Shown: positions 21,016 to 31,349 of the stretch, piece after piece | Layout of the letters: each line of letters opens with the position of its first letter | Numbering within the stretch: the first letter of the stretch is position 1 | Assembly (NCBI GenBank): GCA_025716855.1 | Contig: JAIXMQ010000134.1 | Span: 1 to 34,803 of the forward strand | Source: Pilaira anomala | Taxonomy: Eukaryota; Mucoromycota; Mucoromycetes; Mucorales; Mucoraceae | Direction of reading: 5' to 3' | Length of the DNA: 34,803 nt | Program-made: the position numbers and the translations under genes | The notes under the pieces: generated by a model | The model's input: only the letters and a program-made list of their open reading frames with translations | Databases searched by the model: none | What the model was told of the DNA's origin: nothing

Positions 21016-22297
21016 ATGCCATTTGAGTGCAAAACCTGCCACCGGCTGGTTGGAAATAAAGTTCAAGCTAAACATTTACGTGAACATGAAGAAGAAAGAA
21101 GTAGAAATGAAATAAAACGAATAACTTCTTCAAGACCAAAACGTAAAGGCTTACCCTTACAAAAACAACAAGCAAGTAAACGACAGGAATTAGGAGGATT
21201 ACAAAGAGCAATAAATGAAAATAAAAACTATGAAGAACCTCATGAAGAACCTTATGAAAAACCTTATGAAAAAACCTTATGAAAAACCTTATGAAAAACC
21301 TTATGAAACTTATGCCTCTTTTTACTCTGACGAAGCTTATGCCTCTTCTAACTCTAAATCTTATGACCCTTATGACCCTTATGACCCTTATGACCCTTAT
21401 GATCCTTTTGAAGAAACCTATGAAACTTATGAAGAACCTCAAAATTCTTCTGCTCCAGAAAATATCCATGAAGCTGTTGGCGATCCCAATGATGTTAAAG
21501 TTATTTTTGTGCCTAATTCAGATACTCCTTATATTCCTGTTGACAAGAAAAATGAAGATTTTTATAAAATTATTGAAAAGTTTAACGTTGGACAAGCATT
21601 AGCCGATGAAATAGCAAACTGGTATAACAATTTATCATCAGAAGGTGAGTTATTTGAAATTAATTACATTATAAAATATATAAGAATAGACATTAACACC
21701 CAATTAAATACTTTAGATCATAAATCGCCCATAACTTCTTTTCGTAAATACAAAACTATGGTTAGAAAAGATACTCCTTTTAAGCCCTTGATTATCGATA
21801 CATGTAAAGATGGATGCTATGCCTTTCCGGATAAACAAGAAATGACATGCCCAATTTGCTTTGAACCTCGCTATTATATTGAAAACTCTATCATGAAGCC
21901 CCAAAAAACAATTAAACAACTCCAAGTAGCACCCCAAATAGCTTCTTTATTTACCAACTCTCAATTTTTGAATCAATGTGAAAAGCCTATAGATACAATT
22001 ATAAAAGGCACGCATATCAAGGAGCTCAAAGAAAAGCATGGTCTCTTCAAAGGAAAACATAATATTGCTTTAATAATGTTTAACGATTGATTTCAAACGC
22101 ATTCTAGAGGAGGTGTAAAGTTGAATACAATACAGCTACATATATTAAATTTACCCGAAGAAGAAAGGTATACATTCATTTTAACGATAATGAAAGTAGT
22201 TATGTTTCATTTAGCTAACTAAATTAAATTAGAACAAAGCCAGAAAACATCATTGATATCGGATTCGCGCCCAAGACAAGTCAATTAACAAGCTATT
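21016..22297 (+). pseudogene. CACTA/tnp2-like transposase, N-terminal third
   Basis: Start chosen at ATG 21016. The N terminus has a C2H2-like finger (FECKTCHRLVGNK..AKHLREHE), then a basic region and tandem PYEK and YDP repeats (21240-21410). An extra A in one repeat near 21272 shifts frame. The tnp2-type region follows, with KDGCYAFPDKQEMTCPICFE (about 21807-21866) and APQIASLFTNSQF. A TGA at 22088 is read over by the same frame (FQTHSRGGVKLNTIQLHILN, LPEEERYTF). The sequence decays after 22200 and is cut by the PIF/Harbinger insertion at 22297. Tnp2 proteins cut CACTA-element ends; catalytic acids cannot be assigned in this fragment. Confidence 0.75.
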
Positions 22298-22375
22298 GGA
22301 CGACTTCCAAAATTCATGTTTAAAAAAAAAGTGTTTAGATCGGTTTTTTAAATAAATTTCAAATTTAAACTCAAG

Positions 22376-22456
22376 GGGGGGAGTGAGTAAACTACCCAAA
22401 ATCTACTCACTTCCCAGCCAAATCTAACAACCCCCCTCTCCCCCCTCGTTAGATTT
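22376..22456. repeat. Two subterminal hairpins of the Harbinger element
   Basis: Arms gggagtgagta (from 22379) and tactcacttccc (to 22415) pair imperfectly. Arms aaatctaac (22420) and gttagattt (22448-22456) pair perfectly over 9 bp around a C-rich loop. The right end has a related tactcat..ccaagtg arrangement at 25050-25103. Confidence 0.6.
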
Positions 22457-22507
22457 TTAAAAAAGTGAGTAAAAAAAAAAAAAAAAATTAAAATAAAAAA
22501 AAAATCT

Positions 22508-23504
22508 TTATTGTTGTCTTTGACGTTTGTGAGGCTCCACCTCCACCTCAGAGTCCACCTTCGTATCCCTTTCTTGCTCTTGTTGGCTTCCTGATGTTCG
22601 CAAGAACTACATGTAAGTTTAAAAAAAAAAGGTCATTAAGTAAACGAATGCATAATAACACGCGTCGATTCTAGTTCTGTAACTTACATTTGCAAACTCA
22701 TCGCTAAAGAGCATGGAGCGAACTTCTCCAAGTATCTCTTCCTTCAACGAAGAAGGGTCTTGTTGAGGGACCTATTAGAATATAACATAAACATATCAGG
22801 AACACAAATAAATATCAATGCAACAATTATCAAAGAAACAAATATTTACCGGAGGATTTTCTCTACTTCTCAGGCTCTCAATGAGAGCCGTCGAGACACC
22901 CGAGATTGTCTCATTCAACCTCTCAAGCTGACTGTTGCCACTGACGTGCTGTTCTCGGGGACGGGGTGTAGTAGCCGACGAGCGAGGAACAAAAAGAGAA
23001 CCATCATCAACGGGGCGGCTCGCCAAGCTACCAATAGTTGGAAAGGTGCTTCCACCTTCCCCTCCAACTCTCCCATCATCAGCACCTTCATCGTCTGAAG
23101 CCGGCAAGTCTTCTTCCTCTACGTTCGCCTCGATACCGATCGATATTCTTGCCACTCGTTGGTTTACAGCATCGTTGGCAAGACGCACCTTTTGCACAAT
23201 AGCGCCAGGTTGAGTGCTTCCTATAGTTAGAAAGACGATAAGTAAGTTATTATTAATATTAAGCTTATGAATTTATATTACCAGTTGGTTTTCTAACCGC
23301 TCTTAATGTTCTCCACAACGTCTTGAGAGAGTCCGTGGCGCGCTCCACTCTCGTACCCGATTCTTTTTCTCTTTGGTACCTATTGAATGCCTCAGTGACC
23401 ATGTCCCACTCTCTGGCACCTCGAGGCATAAGCTGGATCATCAAGTCCAAGAAGTATTCCTTTTCGTCCTTTGCATAATTGGGAGTGCTGCTAGGTCTGG
23501 TCAT
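22508..23504 (-). CDS. PIF/Harbinger Myb-like DNA-binding partner protein, 4 exons, intact
   Basis: In PIF/Harbinger elements a Myb/SANT-like protein is needed with the transposase, bringing it to the nucleus and the element ends. Exons: 23504-23282, 23220-22850, 22771-22688 and 22606-22508, all with GT..AG introns and an uninterrupted 258-codon frame. Start ATG 23504. Residues 1-80 hold the trihelix/Myb-like part (MPRGAREWDMVTEAFNRY, then TDSLKTLWRTLR). An acidic linker and Pro/Ser-rich middle follow, then a helix rich in Glu/Leu (QLERLNETISGV). The tail ends in KRQRQQ. Divergently paired with the transposase across a 274-bp gap. Confidence 0.85.
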
Positions 23505-23778
23505 TTTGATTTGTAGTAGTTTTAATATTAATATTATGTTAAAAATATGATTTCTAAAAGACTTGTAAGTTTTTGTCTTTAAATACTCTTGAAGATGGAC
23601 TACACGTAATAGAATAGTTCAATGATCTAAATAAGCTGAAATTATATCATGGTCAACTTTTGACATGTCTCGTCATAGTATACTTTTTTAGTCCCAAGAG
23701 AATGAATATTAAGGTAAGGATAGCAATGAATAATTATTTCTACATCTCTTTTCGATTCTCATATTATTTAATAAAAAA
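23505..23778. promoter_or_regulatory. Shared divergent promoter region of the Harbinger genes
   Basis: The 274 bp between the two start codons should carry both promoters. It is AT-rich, with no unmistakable TATA box and no operator-like repeats seen. Confidence 0.45.
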
Positions 23779-24971
23779 ATGAACAACAACAACGTAATGC
23801 TCAAGGAACTTTGTCTGTACTTTTTGGTGATTATTCCTCAAGTAATCATTTTTATGTCCATTTATGAAGGCTCTCGTAGAAAATCTCGTAGAATCTACAC
23901 ACGTTCAAATAACTTGCACACTCCTCGTGATTCTGCAGCTTATAAACTTCTTAGCGGACGGGATGATGATGCCTATATCTGTCATTTAGGCCTTGATACT
24001 TGTGCATTTGATCAACTCCTCAAAGAGTTTAAAAAAGTCTATCCTGTGAGACGCAATCGTGGGCGTAGTCGTGCTCTCAGCACTAAGATGGTTCTGGCTC
24101 TTGGACTTATGTGGATCCATGGAACAATGAGACAAGAAACATTGTGTTTGATCTTTGGTGTTCCTGCAGCAACTGTCAGTAGATCGAAGAGAATGGCTTT
24201 GCTTACTTTGGACCGAGTGTTCAAAAATACCTCGAATGATTGTAGATGGGAAATCAGATGGCCAAATGTCAATGAAATGGAAACATTCAACCAAATGATA
24301 TTAAACAACACATCAAGTGACTACAAAAGAGAAGTACTAAATGGTGTGTTTGGATTTGTTGATGGTTTGAACCTAAAGATAGATGAGCCTTCTGATTTTT
24401 TCGAGCAAAATGCTTATTACCATGGTTGGTTATCTGGATGCTTTTGCTCTCAAGTAATAGTATTCACACCTGATGGATGCATTTGCTTTGTCTCGTAAGT
24501 ATTTTTTAGATTAAATAAATGGTTTAAATAGTATCTGATTTCTTTGAATAGAGGTAACTGTCCGGGATCTTGGCATGATGCAAGAATATCAATTCCACTG
24601 TACCATTTTGCTATCTCTTCTCCTTTTTGTCCTTCCCCGTACAAACTCTTGGCGGATTCTGCTTTCCCATGTCAAGCTGCCTTTGCTGACAAGGTATTGG
24701 AGGTACCAAACAGAATAGTCCACTAAATACCCCCAGAAAACAGAAGGAAGTTCGCCATTATAACCAAGCTGCAGAATGGGGTATGCGTTCTATCCAGGCA
24801 GATTTTGGTAGGCTTCATCTGAACCTTCTTGCTGATAAAGATGAGCGAAACCTCATTCTTTGTATAATTTTTAGATTACATAACTTTCGGGTTCGTACTT
24901 TAGGTATGAACCAAATTGGAACTGTATATTACAATAAATGGCAGCAAACGAACAGCAATATGCTCTTCTAA
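23779..24971 (+). CDS. PIF/Harbinger DDE transposase, one intron, one frameshift near the 3' end
   Basis: This DDE nuclease would cut the element ends and insert it at the target. Exon 1 is 23779-24494 (ATG 23779), the intron 24495-24551 (gtaagt..aatag, 57 bp), and exon 2 starts at 24552. A helix-turn-helix region (TKMVLALGLMWIHGTMRQET, FGVPAATVSR) precedes the catalytic core: D195 in GFVDGLN, GSWHDAR with D249, LLADSAFP, then AAEWGMRSIQADFGRL carrying the likely third acid E. The first frame stops at 24726, while the E-bearing end lies in another frame (about 24714-24971). Either a small indel near 24695-24712 has broken it, or a 20-bp GT..AG stretch (24694-24713) is spliced; the indel is more likely. 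Confidence 0.85.
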
Positions 24972-25135
24972 GCGTTTTTTTTTTATATTTTTATATAATT
25001 TTTTTTATTCTAACAAGTATGAATTTTGAAAGTCCTTTTTTTTACTCATGAGTAAACGTCGGAGTGGTCACTTGGGGGGATTAGTGTAACTATGAGTAGA
25101 TTTGGTTTAAACATGAATTTTGGAAGTCGTCCATT

Positions 25136-25703
25136 TATATTTTTTAATTGAAGAATTAAAAGAGCTTGCACTTAAAGGGATGATTGTTTATGCTAATGAC
25201 AAGCGATATTTCTTCAAGGTTCATCTTTTGGGTTCTTTTGGTGATATACCCTTTGTATCTGAAATCAACTATTTAGTTGGTCATATGTCGTATTGGGCTT
25301 GCAGATTTTGTACTATTTTCTCAGATCGACAAATGAATCGAATGTGTTTTGGTAATCCCGCAAATGACTCTTCCCAGCCTTGTCGTCTTCGTACAATTGA
25401 TGAATATAAGAACGGTGACCCTGAACGCGGTATCAAACAACCTTCTATTTTTAGAGAGCTACCTTCTTTTACTACCATTTTTTACGTGGGTCTTGACGAA
25501 TTTCACTTGTTTTCGTTAAATATTTCCTGTAAACTTCGTGATCTTCTAATTGGTCTTTGTAACACTATATTAATATTAGCCAAATCAAATTATGAATCTA
25601 TTGCTGATAACATTTTAGAAAAAGCAAATAATATTCCTCCTATTTTTGACGGTGAATTTAAAGATGTATTCCGTAACACATCTAAGGCAAGAGATGTTGA
25701 TTA
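25136..25703 (+). pseudogene. CACTA/tnp2-like transposase, middle part
   Basis: The frame continues right of the Harbinger element: YFLIEELKELALKGMIVYAN, then HLLGSFGDIPFVSEINYLVG and a Cys pair region (YWACRFC), in the style of tnp2 proteins. The frame is open to the solo LTR insertion in codon DVDY at 25699-25704. Left of the Harbinger element the matching sequence has decayed, so some tnp2 sequence is missing. Confidence 0.75.
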
Positions 25704-26502
25704 TGTTGTATTTGACCTATACTACTCATATAAAAAGGATATTACATAACTCTCATTTAAACAATAAATGACTATATTACTTAAAGATTGACATATCAAT
25801 ACGAATTGATACACAATACAATGTTATAAAATAATTATCGGACTATGGGAAATACATGATGTATAATTAACCCTAAATTCTTATAATTCAATCCAAAACC
25901 TATTACATGTTTAGATTGAATAATTACAATTGACACTATATTAGTAAAGTACTTGTAGGAAGCAAAGCGATGTTGCATCATATGTTTAATAGTTGAGTAG
26001 CTACACCTATTAAACCAGAACAGATATGAGTAATAATCCGGGCTAACTCTTGTATTTATAATAAAGAATATATGACAGATCTTGTATATATTCATACCTT
26101 ACATTATGTGCTTTGGGCAATAAATAAAGGTAAAAGATCGTCGGTACATAATTGAATTAAGTCATTGTGTTACCTCGATTGAGCGCTATGACAGGGTAAT
26201 CCAGTACCTGTCATATCTCAGATACAAACACCTACACTGTTCTACTTACATCATGCAAAACTAAAAACATAAAATAATAAACTATATATTACGCTAGACA
26301 TTAGAGCTGATATATAGACTAAATAATACTATAACATTATGTCATTAACAAATCTTTAGTAATAATATAAATAGTCGCATAGTTTAGAAATATGGAGCTC
26401 TCAGTTAATTTTGAATAAAGAATAAACCCCCTTTGTTCGTTGTAATTTAATTTATCGCCTTTTATTTTATTTTTATAAAACCCTTCAAACCAAATTCCAA
26501 CA
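25704..26502 (-). repeat. Solo LTR A (799 bp) with GATTA target duplication
   Basis: The ends are TGTTG..CAACA. The 5-bp sequence GATTA lies on both sides (25699-25703 and 26503-26507). Removing the LTR plus one duplication joins the tnp2-like frame exactly (DVDY to MVFLKYIVPTL). The minus strand begins TGTTGGAATTTGG, a common start of Ty1/copia LTRs, hence the strand given. A second copy lies inverted at 27967. Confidence 0.9.
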
Positions 26503-27557
26503 GATTATATGGTATTTCTGAAGTATATTGTCCCCACTTTAGTCATCGAAAAGCTACAGCGACAAGAAGAAAAATCAAGAGGAGTGACTGATAAAGAAAA
26601 AGAAGACTTAAAAGAAGCTATTATTGCATTGGAATCAATTTCCAAAGCTTGTTCAATTGCAACTCAGTATTCAATTTCTGAAGAACTTGTAGAACTTGAT
26701 AAATTAATTGACATTTGGCTTGATTTTTACCGGAAATTCATTCCTGAAGAGCAGTTCAATATAAATCAACATTACCTCTTGCATGTAACTCAAACTATTA
26801 TAGTTATGGGACCTTTAAGGCAGATTAGTTGTAGAAGCATGGAGCGAAGAATTCAGAGAATGAAGAAGAAAATTAGCTCAACTAGTAGACCTGAAAAAAA
26901 TGTTGAAAATATTTTTGTTGATGAAGCATCTCTTAATTATAATGCTAGACATCAAGGTACTATCGCTGAAAATAATAATTCTGTTGTTTCTGTTGATTTT
27001 AAACAAGTTGCTCAAGTCATCACATATGATAAATACAAATTGAAATCCCGTTTATCACACTTTTGGGATGTACCAGCTGAAAACATCAACCCTGAAATCA
27101 AATGTGCAGAAAAAGTAACCTTCCCTGAAAAGAATAGGTTATTTGATAGCTCGATAATGGTTTGTCGTAAAAAAAACGAATGAATCAATTTGCTTTGATT
27201 GCTTCTGATAATGACATCAGACCTTTGATTGGAAGAGTTTTATTGTTGTTTGAGCATACTCAAAACAATTCAACAAAGACTTTGGCACTGGTACATATAT
27301 TTCAAAACGTTCAAGTTTCCTCTGGTGGTATTCCTCATTGTAATACGAAAGAAAGCTACAGTAATCTTGAAATTAATCAATCTTCTACTTTGGAGGTAAT
27401 TGAAATCAGTGATCTTATGACAACGGTGGCTTCCATAGTCTCAAAATTGAAGTTTCCAGGTAGAATGTATTTCTTTTGGCCTAGAATGAAAAGACTTGAT
27501 TTAGAAATTGGTGGATATGATATGTTTAGTAGAAATATGGATTATTATGACTATTAG
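26503..27557 (+). pseudogene. CACTA/tnp2-like transposase, C-terminal part
   Basis: The frame continues MVFLKYIVPTLVIEKL with a Lys/Glu-rich helix. FYRKFIPEEQFNINQHYLLH and MGPLRQISCRSMERR follow, resembling the conserved end domain of tnp2 proteins (HYL-H and G-ERR positions). A frameshift in an A8 run (27169-27176) ends the frame at 27183; the next frame continues NQFALIASDNDIRPLIGRVL to TAG at 27557. Otherwise this end is well preserved. Confidence 0.75.
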
Positions 27558-27961
27558 TTTGTTGTTGACAACAAACTAATTTTATTTATTATGCTTTTTT
27601 TATAATAATAAATCAAAGACAAAAAATATATAGTCTCTTAAAAGTTTGAAATACTGATTAATTAGAACTGATTTTTTATGTACTTTGGAGATTATCAAAA
27701 ATCCCAAAAATATTTTTTTTTTATTATTACAATTTAATATCTTTCACTTTCTTAAATTTTTTTTAATGGATTTTTAAGGGGTATTTCATAAATTTAATAG
27801 AATTTTCAGATGTTTCGGACTTTGCGTGATATGACATCTTTTTATTTTATTGACCTATGCCAAAGTAATGTGGTCTACTTATGCCAGCATTAAGCCATGA
27901 TTTTGCTTTACTAATAATAATGATAAAATAATATATATAATAACCACATTGATCACGTATT
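27558..27961. other. 3' flank of the tnp2-like gene
   Basis: AT-rich. The stop codon is followed by an inverted TTAGTTTGTTGT/ACAACAAACTAA hairpin (27555-27580) that could act at the transcript 3' end. The right terminus of the CACTA unit should lie here but no partner of the left repeats was found. Confidence 0.4.
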
Positions 27962-27966
27962 TATTT

Positions 27967-28766
27967 TGTTGGAATTCGGTTTGAAGGGTTTTATAAAAAT
28001 AAAAATAAAAGGCGATAAATTAAATGACAACGAACAAAGGGGGTTTATTCTTTATTCAAAATTAACTGAGAGCTCCATATTTCTAAACTATGCGACTATT
28101 TATATTATTACTAAAGATTTGTAAATGACATAATGATATAATATTATTTAGTTCATATATCAGCTCTAATGTCTAGCGTGATATATAGTTTATTATTTTA
28201 TGTTTTTAGTTTTGCATGATGTAAGTAGAACAGTGTAGGTGTTTGTATCTGAGATATGACAGGTACTGGATTACCCTGTCATAGGGCTCAGTCCAGGTAA
28301 CACAATGCCTTAATTCAATTACGTACCGACGATCTTTTACCTTTATTTATTGCCCAAAACACATAATGTAAGGTATGAATATATACAAGTTCTGTCATAT
28401 ATTCTTTATTATAAATACAAGAGATAGCCCGGATTATTATTCATATCTGTTCTGGTTTAATAGGTGTAGCTACTCAACTATTAAGCATATGATACAACAT
28501 CGCTTTGCTTCCTACAAGTATTTTACTAATATGGTGTCAATTGTAATTATTCAATCTAAACATGTAATAGGTTTTGGATTGAATTATAAGAATTTAGGGT
28601 TAATTATACATCATGTATTTCCCATAGTCCGATAATTATTTTATAACATTGTATTGTGTATCAATTTGTATTGATATGTCAATCTTTAAGTAATATAGTC
28701 ATTTATTGTTTAAATGAGAGTTATGTAATATCCTTTTTATATGAGTAGTATAAGTCAAATACGACA
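27967..28766 (+). repeat. Solo LTR B (800 bp) with TATTT target duplication
   Basis: Inverted copy of 25704-26502, roughly 97% identical by eye over the outer 300 bp. It starts TGTTGGAATTCGG and ends CGACA. TATTT flanks it on both sides (27962-27966 and 28767-28771), proving an independent insertion. An 86-codon frame at 28375-28635 matches one in copy A. Confidence 0.9.
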
Positions 28767-28789
28767 TATTTATCTGTACATGTAAGCAT

Positions 28790-29040
28790 CATCATTAAAT
28801 CATTATATCATCATTACAACATTATTTCATTACTTCATTATATCACTACATCACTACAGTATTATATCACTACAGCATTACATTATTACCTCAATAAAAT
28901 CACTACATCATTATTATTCAAAATGACTCATCATGAATCATTACATCCTTATTAATTATCAAGACTCATTACATCATTATTAATTATCATGACTCATTAT
29001 GACTCATTACATCATTATTAATCATCATTACTCATTATTA
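28790..29040. repeat. Degenerate tandem repeat (cattacatcattattaat-type)
   Basis: About 250 bp of irregular repeats built from cattacatcattattaat, tatcatgactc and ctacatcatta words. It starts soon after solo LTR B. No reading frame. Confidence 0.75.
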
Positions 29041-29119
29041 CTAAATCTTAATTTTGGAAAATTATAAATACCCCCCCCCTCTAATTTTTTTTTTAATTTT
29101 TCTTATAAACTTATTTAAC

Positions 29120-29907
29120 ATGCCCAACTTTAATGGTACTCGTATGACCTTTGACAGCCTTCAAGTTGTTACCTGTGTCTCAGCAGTTCCAGCCAGCTTT
29201 AATGGTACTCGTATTCAATTTGATAATCCTCAAGTACTTCCCTCTACCGCTCAGGTTGATGCCCCTCTTTCAGAAGCTCCAACAAGTGCTTCCTTCTCTC
29301 CTGTTGTTATCGATTTGTTAGGTGAAACTACGACTGACGATGATAAATTGTATAGTTCAGAAGAACCAGAGCAAGTATTTGAAGAAGGACAGGACCAAGT
29401 TATTGAAGAAGAGCAAGCAACCGAGAATGCAAACGTTGATCCAGTACCCATTATTCTTGTCCCTAGAGATTTTAGTTTGGATCATCATCATTATTACGGC
29501 AGGCGCATATAGAACCTTATGCCAACTGTTGCAACTCTTTATAGTGGTCATATGTCATCTGAGCACTCAGCCAACAGGTAATATTTTTACGTCCAGTCTA
29601 TTTCTATTCTTGTAGAAACTAATTTGATAATTCCAGGCTACTTCATTACAGAAGGTATCTTCTTAGTCCGGGCTATAATATGCTCTGTCAAAATAGCCAG
29701 TTGATGACTCTGGTATGGAGTAATGATATTCTCTCTAAAGGTGGTGAGAGGTGTGTTCGTGGGTTTTTTTTTGGAGATGTAACTAAAGCAGAAAGTCTAT
29801 TAGGGAACAATCATTTTTCGCGTATAGAAGTATACCAATTAATACCCAGTTCATGGCAATATACTACACCAAGGCTAGAAAAGCTCACATCGTTTACTGA
29901 ATTCTAG
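29120..29907 (+). pseudogene. Unknown acidic protein gene with one in-frame TAG
   Basis: From ATG 29120 the protein begins MPNFNGTRMTFDSLQV. A diverged copy of that motif (FNGTRIQFDNPQV) follows, then a Glu/Gln-rich acidic stretch. TAG at 29510-29512 interrupts, but the same frame goes on (MPTVATLYSGHMSSEHS). An intron 29578-29636 (gtaata..ttccag) keeps frame into LLHYRRYLLSPGYNM and RGFFFGDVTKAESLLG, ending SFTEF at TAG 29907. The last 14 codons lie within the left tip of the foldback element. No family recognised. A nonsense mutation is the simplest reading. Confidence 0.5.
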
Positions 29908-30428
29908 CGAATGTGAAGTGAGTTCTACTACGTTCGCTTTTTTCAAGTGAATGGCGATTTTACTATTCCTTTTTTTTTCAATAAAAGCGAATTTTATCTT
30001 ACTCGTAAATCACTGTAAATAAGGCGAAATTTATTTGAGTCGTTATTTCTGAGTAAACTAAATGAATATCATTAACGTTTTGGTCTGGTATAGTAAATAA
30101 ATATTACTCTCGTTGTTTGCTTTCTTGATAAATAGAATGCTTATATTTTTTTATAAAAAAAAAGGATTTAACATAGGTTTCATTGAATAATTATGGACGG
30201 TTCAAAAAAAGTATTTTATTTAAATAAAATTATATAAAATTGTTTGAAAGTGAAAGTATAAACAATTTTTATTATGTCTACATACATATACTTATATGAG
30301 AAACATGTATAAAACATTTGAAAAAAAAATATTACAGAGCATAGGTATATAGTATATGTATGATATTTTAATTTTAAAACAGGAGAAATATTCAACGGAT
30401 TTCAAAGTAAAAAACTCTAGCTGCTCAA

Positions 30429-30488
<60 letters not shown>

Positions 30489-31349
30489 GACAATGAAGTT
30501 TATTTAAAATGAATAAAAAAATTACCTCTTCGCAATGGAAGTTCAAGATGAGTTTATATTGGCAATCTCAAACAAAGCAAACTTAAAGAGCTATACGAAC
30601 ATCAAGAAACGAAGTGACCTTATAAATAGATAATTACGAACCATATATCTACAGATAAAAAAAATTGAAATATTAGAATTACAGTGGAATGTATGGCTCA
30701 AATTACAATTTTATAGAAGTGTTTTATGTCTTGGGCTTTTAAAAAAAGTTATTTATATTTATTGTAAAAGAGGCTAAAAAATAGAAGAAGAAAAACATTA
30801 TATGCGGAAGAAAAATGGAAAAATGAGAGAAAAGAGAAGAAGCAAAAAAAAAAGGAAGGGTTCTAATATCTTTTTCGAAATATTAGGTGTAACTTTTTTT
30901 TTGGTTGCACTAATAAAAAAAAACAATAAGTATTGTTTGTCTTTAAGAAAATACACATCATATTTTATTACCTTTTTTTAGCGGAATATTCGTTTTTTTT
31001 ATTCGCTCATCAAAAGTAAATAGAACAAGCGAAATGAATGAAACTATTTTTTTTTATTCACTGATCAAAAGTAAAAAGTTTAAATCGAACGAATTTTATA
31101 TTTTCTCTCGAGAAAAAAATTACGAATCAAACGAATTTTTTTTTTTTTTTTTTGCACGTATCTAGCGAATTTTATTTTTTATGCACGTATCAAAAAGAAT
31201 TTATAAAATAAAACCAATTTTTTTTAATTTACTAGCCAAATACAGATTAAGTAAAAGAAAACAAAAGTTTTTTATTCGCTTTTGAGTAATGAATCCAACG
31301 AACAGAGTAAATTTTTTATTATTTTAATTTGTACCATTTTTTTATTTCT
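29866..31349 (+). repeat. Left arm of the foldback element
   Basis: Inverted match to 31760-33173. It contains the retroposon copy at 30296-30484. No protein-coding gene was recognised, apart from the last codons of the neighbouring acidic gene at the tip. Confidence 0.8.
30296..30484 (+). mobile_element. Poly(A)-tailed retroposon copy in the left arm
   Basis: A unit matching the minus strand of 4649-4797 ends ctagctgctcaact and is followed by 54 A (30431-30484). On the other strand the poly(T) reads as a false Phe-rich protein. Confidence 0.65.

Larger units (their letters stand above)
22298..25132 (+). mobile_element. PIF/Harbinger DNA transposon, 2835 bp, nested in the tnp2-like gene
   Basis: Perfect 27-bp terminal inverted repeats start GGACGACTTCCAAAATTC at 22298 and end with the complement at 25132. 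The 3-bp duplication ATT flanks both sides (22295-22297 and 25133-25135), the size used by PIF/Harbinger, though its usual choice is TWA. Inside are a leftward Myb-like gene and a rightward DDE transposase, the two-protein arrangement of this superfamily. Both genes have short introns. An internal imitation of the right end (atgaattttgaaagtcc) lies at 25020-25036. Confidence 0.92.

Noticed and set aside
25704..28766. One large element with 0.8-kb inverted ends around the tnp2 C-terminal part
   Set aside because: Each inverted copy has its own 5-bp duplication (GATTA, TATTT) and the left one splits the tnp2 frame exactly, so they are independent solo LTRs.
28790..29040. CRISPR-like array
   Set aside because: Repeats are irregular and AT-only with no constant repeat or unique spacers, and the genome is eukaryotic.
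5857..29512. Reassignment of TAG to an amino acid (two frames interrupted only by TAG)
   Set aside because: The apparently active Ty3 and Harbinger genes use ordinary stops and no internal TAG, and other pseudogenes here carry TAA and TGA as well; independent nonsense mutations are simpler.
30292..30546. Minus-strand frame with a long Phe run
   Set aside because: It is the complement of a 54-A retroposon tail, not a protein gene.
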